Of a stretch of 8,873 nt of DNA, positions 6,306-8,873 are shown piece by piece. This DNA is from Thermoplasmata archaeon (lineage in GTDB: Archaea > Thermoplasmatota > Thermoplasmata > Lutacidiplasmatales > UBA184): NCBI GenBank assembly GCA_030042955.1, contig JASHYQ010000308.1, positions 1 through 8,873 on the forward strand. The letters are read 5' to 3'. Position 1 is the stretch's first letter. Every line of letters begins with the position of its first letter. A program made the translations under genes and the position numbers. Under the pieces are notes generated by a model. The model did not search any database. It saw nothing but the letters and a program-made list of their open reading frames with translations, and was not told the DNA's origin.

Positions 6306-7435
6306 CGGGCGACCCTCCGGACGGCCTCCGCGACCCGGTCCCCGGTCTCCGAGGTCGTCGCGGTCCCGCCCTGGTCGTACGTCCCGGAGCCCCCGTGGGC
6401 GAGGACCTCCGCGAGCGCCCGCTCGAGACGGTCGGCCTGGTGGACCAGGCGCAGGTCCTGGTGGGTGGACCCGAGCCATCGCAGCATCTGCTCGACCGCG
6501 AAGAAGGTCGCGAACGGGTTCACCTGGTTCTTGCCCGCGTACTTGGGAGCGGAACCGTGCACGGGCTCGAACATCGCATGAGAGGCCCCGATGTTCCCAC
6601 CGGCCGCGAACCCCATCCCGCCCTGGAGGACCGACGCAAGGTCCGTCACGATGTCGCCCATCAGGTTCGTGGACACCGCGACGTTGTAGTGCTCCGGGTT
6701 GCGGACCAGCCACTGGGTGAACGCATCGACGTGGGCGTACTCCCGCTCGACCTCCGGGTACTCTTTGCCGACCTCCTCGAAGACCTCCCGGAAGAACCGG
6801 CACCCCTCGAGGACGTTCGCCTTGTCGATGCAGGTCACCCGCTTGACCCCGTCCTCCGGGGCCCCGCGCGGGCGTTGACGGGCGAGCTCGAACGCGAACC
6901 GGATCACCCGCTCCGCCCCCTTGCGGGTGATCACGCGGGTGTCGATGACGACCTCGGTCTCTCCTCCGCGCTTCAACCGTCCCCGCGCCGGCGTGTAGAG
7001 TCCTTCGGTGTTCTCGCGCACGATCACCAGGTCGACCTGCTCCGGCGACCAGACTTCGCGATACCGACCGCTGATCCGGTGAGTGACTCCGCGATACAGT
7101 CGGCACGGCCGAACGTTGGCGAAGAGGTCGAGCCGTTCCCGAAGCCCCAGGACGAGGGCCCGACCCGCGATGTCCCCATTCGGGAGCGTCGCGCCCGGCC
7201 ACCCCACCGCGCCGAGGAGGATCGCGTCCGCGCGGTGCGCCGCTGCCTCGGCTTCCGGCTCCCACTCTCGGCCCGTAAGGAGGTAGTACTGGCCGCCTCC
7301 GGGATACTCCGTCGTCCGCCAGGGGGCCGGTCCCCCCTCGGCGAGCGCGGCGAGGACCCTCAGCCCTTCCCGCACGACCTCGGGTCCGGTACCGTCCCCG
7401 GGGAAGACCGCGACCTCGTAGCCCGCCTCCTTCAT
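6302..7435 (-). CDS. leuB: 3-isopropylmalate dehydrogenase-like beta-decarboxylating dehydrogenase, probably NADP-dependent
   Basis: This 377-residue enzyme of the isocitrate/isopropylmalate dehydrogenase family would oxidise and decarboxylate 3-isopropylmalate in leucine synthesis. The start is GDGTGPE at 13-19. Substrate-binding residues are R99 (LGLR), R109 (NVRP), R140 and Y147 (VRENTEGLY), K205 (DKANV), D237, D261 and D265 (GDIVTDLAS). The d-loop places V95-L96 where isopropylmalate dehydrogenases have a Leu-Leu pocket; the SxN of isocitrate dehydrogenase and the pocket Arg of homoisocitrate dehydrogenase are missing. The coenzyme site reads HGSAPKYAGKNQV at 293-305. Lys-Tyr at 298-299 is the NADP signature of prokaryotic isocitrate dehydrogenases, where LeuB normally has an Asp-containing NAD site. 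The start overlaps the leuD stop (ATGA), and no clear ribosome binding site is seen. Family membership is certain, exact substrate moderately so. Confidence 0.85.
   Translation of the reverse strand: MKEAGYEVAVFPGDGTGPEVVREGLRVLAALAEGGPAPWRTTEYPGGGQYYLLTGREWEPEAEAAAHRADAILLGAVGWPGATLPNGDIAGRALVLGLRERLDLFANVRPCRLYRGVTHRISGRYREVWSPEQVDLVIVRENTEGLYTPARGRLKRGGETEVVIDTRVITRKGAERVIRFAFELARQRPRGAPEDGVKRVTCIDKANVLEGCRFFREVFEEVGKEYPEVEREYAHVDAFTQWLVRNPEHYNVAVSTNLMGDIVTDLASVLQGGMGFAAGGNIGASHAMFEPVHGSAPKYAGKNQVNPFATFFAVEQMLRWLGSTHQDLRLVHQADRLERALAEVLAHGGSGTYDQGGTATTSETGDRVAEAVRRVAR
6313..6318 (-). promoter_or_regulatory. Strong ribosome binding site that fixes the thiolase start
   Basis: GGAGGG on the minus strand lies 7 nt before the ATG at 6305, inside the end of the leuB-like gene. 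It decides between this start and the much longer upstream open frame in the same register. Confidence 0.65.
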
Positions 7436-7959
7436 GGAGCCGCCCCGGCGGCGGCCTTCCGGTGCTCGAGCTCCAACCGGACCTTCTCGACCAGGCCGCC
7501 GACCTCGAGGAGCTCGAGGAGATGCTGGGGGAGCGGCGGGAACGTGACCGAGGCTCCCGTGCGAACGTTGGTGACCCGACCGGCGCGCATCTCGATCCGG
7601 GCGGTGTCGCCCCGCTCGAAGAGCGCCCGGACCCCCCGGGCCTCGATCGTCGGGATCCCGAGGTTGACCGCGTTCCGGTAGAAGATGCGGGCGAACGAGT
7701 CCGCGACGACCGCGCCGACGCCGATCGCCCGCATCGCCTGGGGGGCGTGCTCCCGGCTCGACCCGCACCCGAAGTTCTCACCGGCGACGATGAGGTCCCC
7801 CGGGCGCGCGCCCTCGGCGAACTCCGGCAGCGCGATCTCGAAAACGTGCTTCTTGAGCTCGTTCGGGTCGATGATCGTGAGGTACTTGCCGCTGATGATC
7901 CCGTCGGTGTCGACGTCGTCGCCGAGCACCCACACCCGGCCCTCGATGACGTCCTTCAT
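7432..7959 (-). CDS. leuD: 3-isopropylmalate dehydratase small subunit
   Basis: This 175-residue swivelling domain subunit pairs with LeuC to isomerise 2-isopropylmalate to 3-isopropylmalate. It has the archaeal short form. DDVDTDGII lies at 14-22, the substrate-recognition loop YLTI at 26-29, and the GENFGCGSSREHAP signature at 60-73; FARIFYRNAVN follows shortly after. In this family YLRT marks homoaconitases and YLVY/YLVM isopropylmalate isomerases; Thr28 replaces the discriminating Arg or Val, so it does not look like a homoaconitase, but the exact substrate is open (isopropylmalate, or citramalate in isoleucine synthesis). The ATG comes 6 bp after the leuC stop codon and the stop overlaps the next gene's start by 4 bp, so all three are probably translated from one mRNA. 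Confidence 0.93.
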   Translation of the reverse strand: MKDVIEGRVWVLGDDVDTDGIISGKYLTIIDPNELKKHVFEIALPEFAEGARPGDLIVAGENFGCGSSREHAPQAMRAIGVGAVVADSFARIFYRNAVNLGIPTIEARGVRALFERGDTARIEMRAGRVTNVRTGASVTFPPLPQHLLELLEVGGLVEKVRLELEHRKAAAGAAP

Positions 7960-7965
7960 GGCGCC

Positions 7966-8873
7966 CTACATCATCTCCCGAGGGTCGGCGAGCTCCCCCC
8001 GGATCGCGGCGGCGACGGTCGCGGCGGGCGAGAGGAGATAGATCCGTGCCTGCTTCGCGCCCATGCGCCCCGGGAAGTTCCGGTTCGACGACGAGGCGCA
8101 CACCTCTTCGGGCGCGAGGATCCCCATATTGCCGCCGAAGCAGGCCGAGCAGCTCGAGTTCGTGAACACCGCCCCGGCCTCCGTGAAGGTCTGGATGATC
8201 CCCTCCTCGAGGCACTGCTGGTAGATCTTGGTCGAGGCGGGGGAGACGATGAACCGGACCCCGGGAGCGACCTTCTGCCCCTTCATCAGCGCGGCGCCCT
8301 CTCTCAGGTCCTCGATGCGCGCGTTCGTGCAGGAGCCCAGGAAGACTTGGTCGACCTTGACGTGCTCCCGGACGACCTCGGGGAGCGGCCGGACGTTGTC
8401 CGGAGAGTACGGGCAGGCGACCATCGGCGGCATCCCGTCGACGTCGATATCGATCACACGTTCGTAGCGGGCGTCCGCGTCGGGCTGGACCGGGTGCATC
8501 GCGTGCTTGGCGATCGGAGCGAGGTAATCGTACGTCGTCTGGTCGGGGGCGACCATCCCGGCCTTGGCGCCCATCTCGGTGGTCATGTTGCAGATCGTGA
8601 ACCGCTCGGGCATCGAGAGGCCCTGGACCGTGGGGCCGGTGAACTCGACCGCTTTGTACGTCGCGCCCGTCGTCTTGACCTCCCCGAGGATTCGGAGGAC
8701 CAGGTCCTTCGCGGTCACGCCCCGGCCGAACCGTCCGTGCACCCGTACCTGGAGGGTCGGGGGGACCTTCAGCCAGAGCTCGCCGAGCGCCAGCACGGCC
8801 GCCATCTCGGTCGGGCCGACGCCGGCCGCGAACGCGCCCATCGCCCCCAGCATGTTGGTGTGGGAGTCGGTGC
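7966..8873 (-). CDS. leuC: 3-isopropylmalate dehydratase large subunit (5' end outside window)
   Basis: The last 301 codons of an aconitase-family large subunit are visible; roughly 115-120 N-terminal residues expected for LeuC lie beyond the window. The visible part opens in the conserved TDSHTN motif (8854-8871), followed by a GAMGAF segment. The three [4Fe-4S] cysteines are all present: GSCTNAR (Cys codon at 8329-8331) and CSAC (8149-8151 and 8140-8142). SSNRNFPGRMG follows the cluster motif, as in LeuC. With LeuD it makes the heterodimeric isomerase. The ATG at 8853 is internal and not the true start, since the conserved motif continues upstream of it. The gene is the first visible one of the operon; a 2-isopropylmalate or citramalate synthase gene may lie just outside. 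Confidence 0.93.
   Translation of the reverse strand, partial: TDSHTNMLGAMGAFAAGVGPTEMAAVLALGELWLKVPPTLQVRVHGRFGRGVTAKDLVLRILGEVKTTGATYKAVEFTGPTVQGLSMPERFTICNMTTEMGAKAGMVAPDQTTYDYLAPIAKHAMHPVQPDADARYERVIDIDVDGMPPMVACPYSPDNVRPLPEVVREHVKVDQVFLGSCTNARIEDLREGAALMKGQKVAPGVRFIVSPASTKIYQQCLEEGIIQTFTEAGAVFTNSSCSACFGGNMGILAPEEVCASSSNRNFPGRMGAKQARIYLLSPAATVAAAIRGELADPREMM

Noticed and set aside
6302..7768. Longer form of the leuB-like gene starting at 7768
   Set aside because: The extra N-terminal part overlaps leuD out of frame and has no family similarity; MKEAGYEVAVFPGDG at 7435 is the normal family N-terminus.
5121..7781. 886-residue open frame that would extend the thiolase upstream across leuB and into leuD
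   Set aside because: Only the last 394 residues look like a protein family; the upstream part is Arg/Gly/Pro-rich shadow sequence. The ATG at 6305 has GGAGGG 7 nt before it and an ATGA overlap.
7432..8873. Homoaconitase or true aconitase/lysine-pathway assignment for the two dehydratase subunits
   Set aside because: The small subunit lacks the Arg of the YLRT loop, and the next gene lacks the homoisocitrate pocket Arg; leucine-type is the better fit.

Overview
This is a high-GC window, very probably archaeal, and all of its convincing genes are on the minus strand. The main clues are an STT3/AglB-type oligosaccharyltransferase, an archaeal-style TATA element 5' of it, an SCP2-type thiolase paired with a DUF35 Zn-ribbon/OB-fold protein, and separate small and large isopropylmalate isomerase subunits. 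The GC-rich composition together with a cell-surface protein built of carboxypeptidase-regulatory-like beta repeats suggests a GC-rich Thermoplasmatota lineage. That placement is an inference, not something the sequence proves.

Right half (window end down to 4588): a tight five-gene transcription unit, read right to left. It holds leuC (5' end outside the window), leuD, a leuB-like beta-decarboxylating dehydrogenase, an SCP2-type thiolase and a DUF35 protein. leuC and leuD are 6 bp apart; the next three junctions are all 4-bp ATGA stop/start overlaps. The first three genes supply isomerisation and oxidative decarboxylation for leucine biosynthesis, or for citramalate-route isoleucine. The last two resemble the acetoacetyl-CoA thiolase and its DUF35 partner that serve the archaeal mevalonate pathway, but no HMG-CoA synthase gene is next to them here.

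Middle (4476-4587): a 112-bp intergenic gap. It holds a TATA-like element, a 12-bp inverted repeat just upstream of it, a GC-rich hairpin after the DUF35 stop codon, and a weak ribosome binding site, all arranged for transcription of the gene to the left.

Left half (4475 to 1): one uninterrupted reading frame of at least 1,491 codons that leaves the window still open. It encodes a multi-spanning STT3/AglB oligosaccharyltransferase core with WWDYG and TVAE motifs. A very long extracytoplasmic C-terminus follows, made of about six carboxypeptidase-regulatory-like beta-sandwich repeats. This giant enzyme is the most unusual item in the window: it is much longer than ordinary AglB, its tail is rich in N-glycosylation sequons, it has only four cysteines arranged in two pairs, and its second acidic catalytic motif looks substituted. 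I saw no RNA genes, mobile elements, CRISPR arrays or DNA-level repeats.
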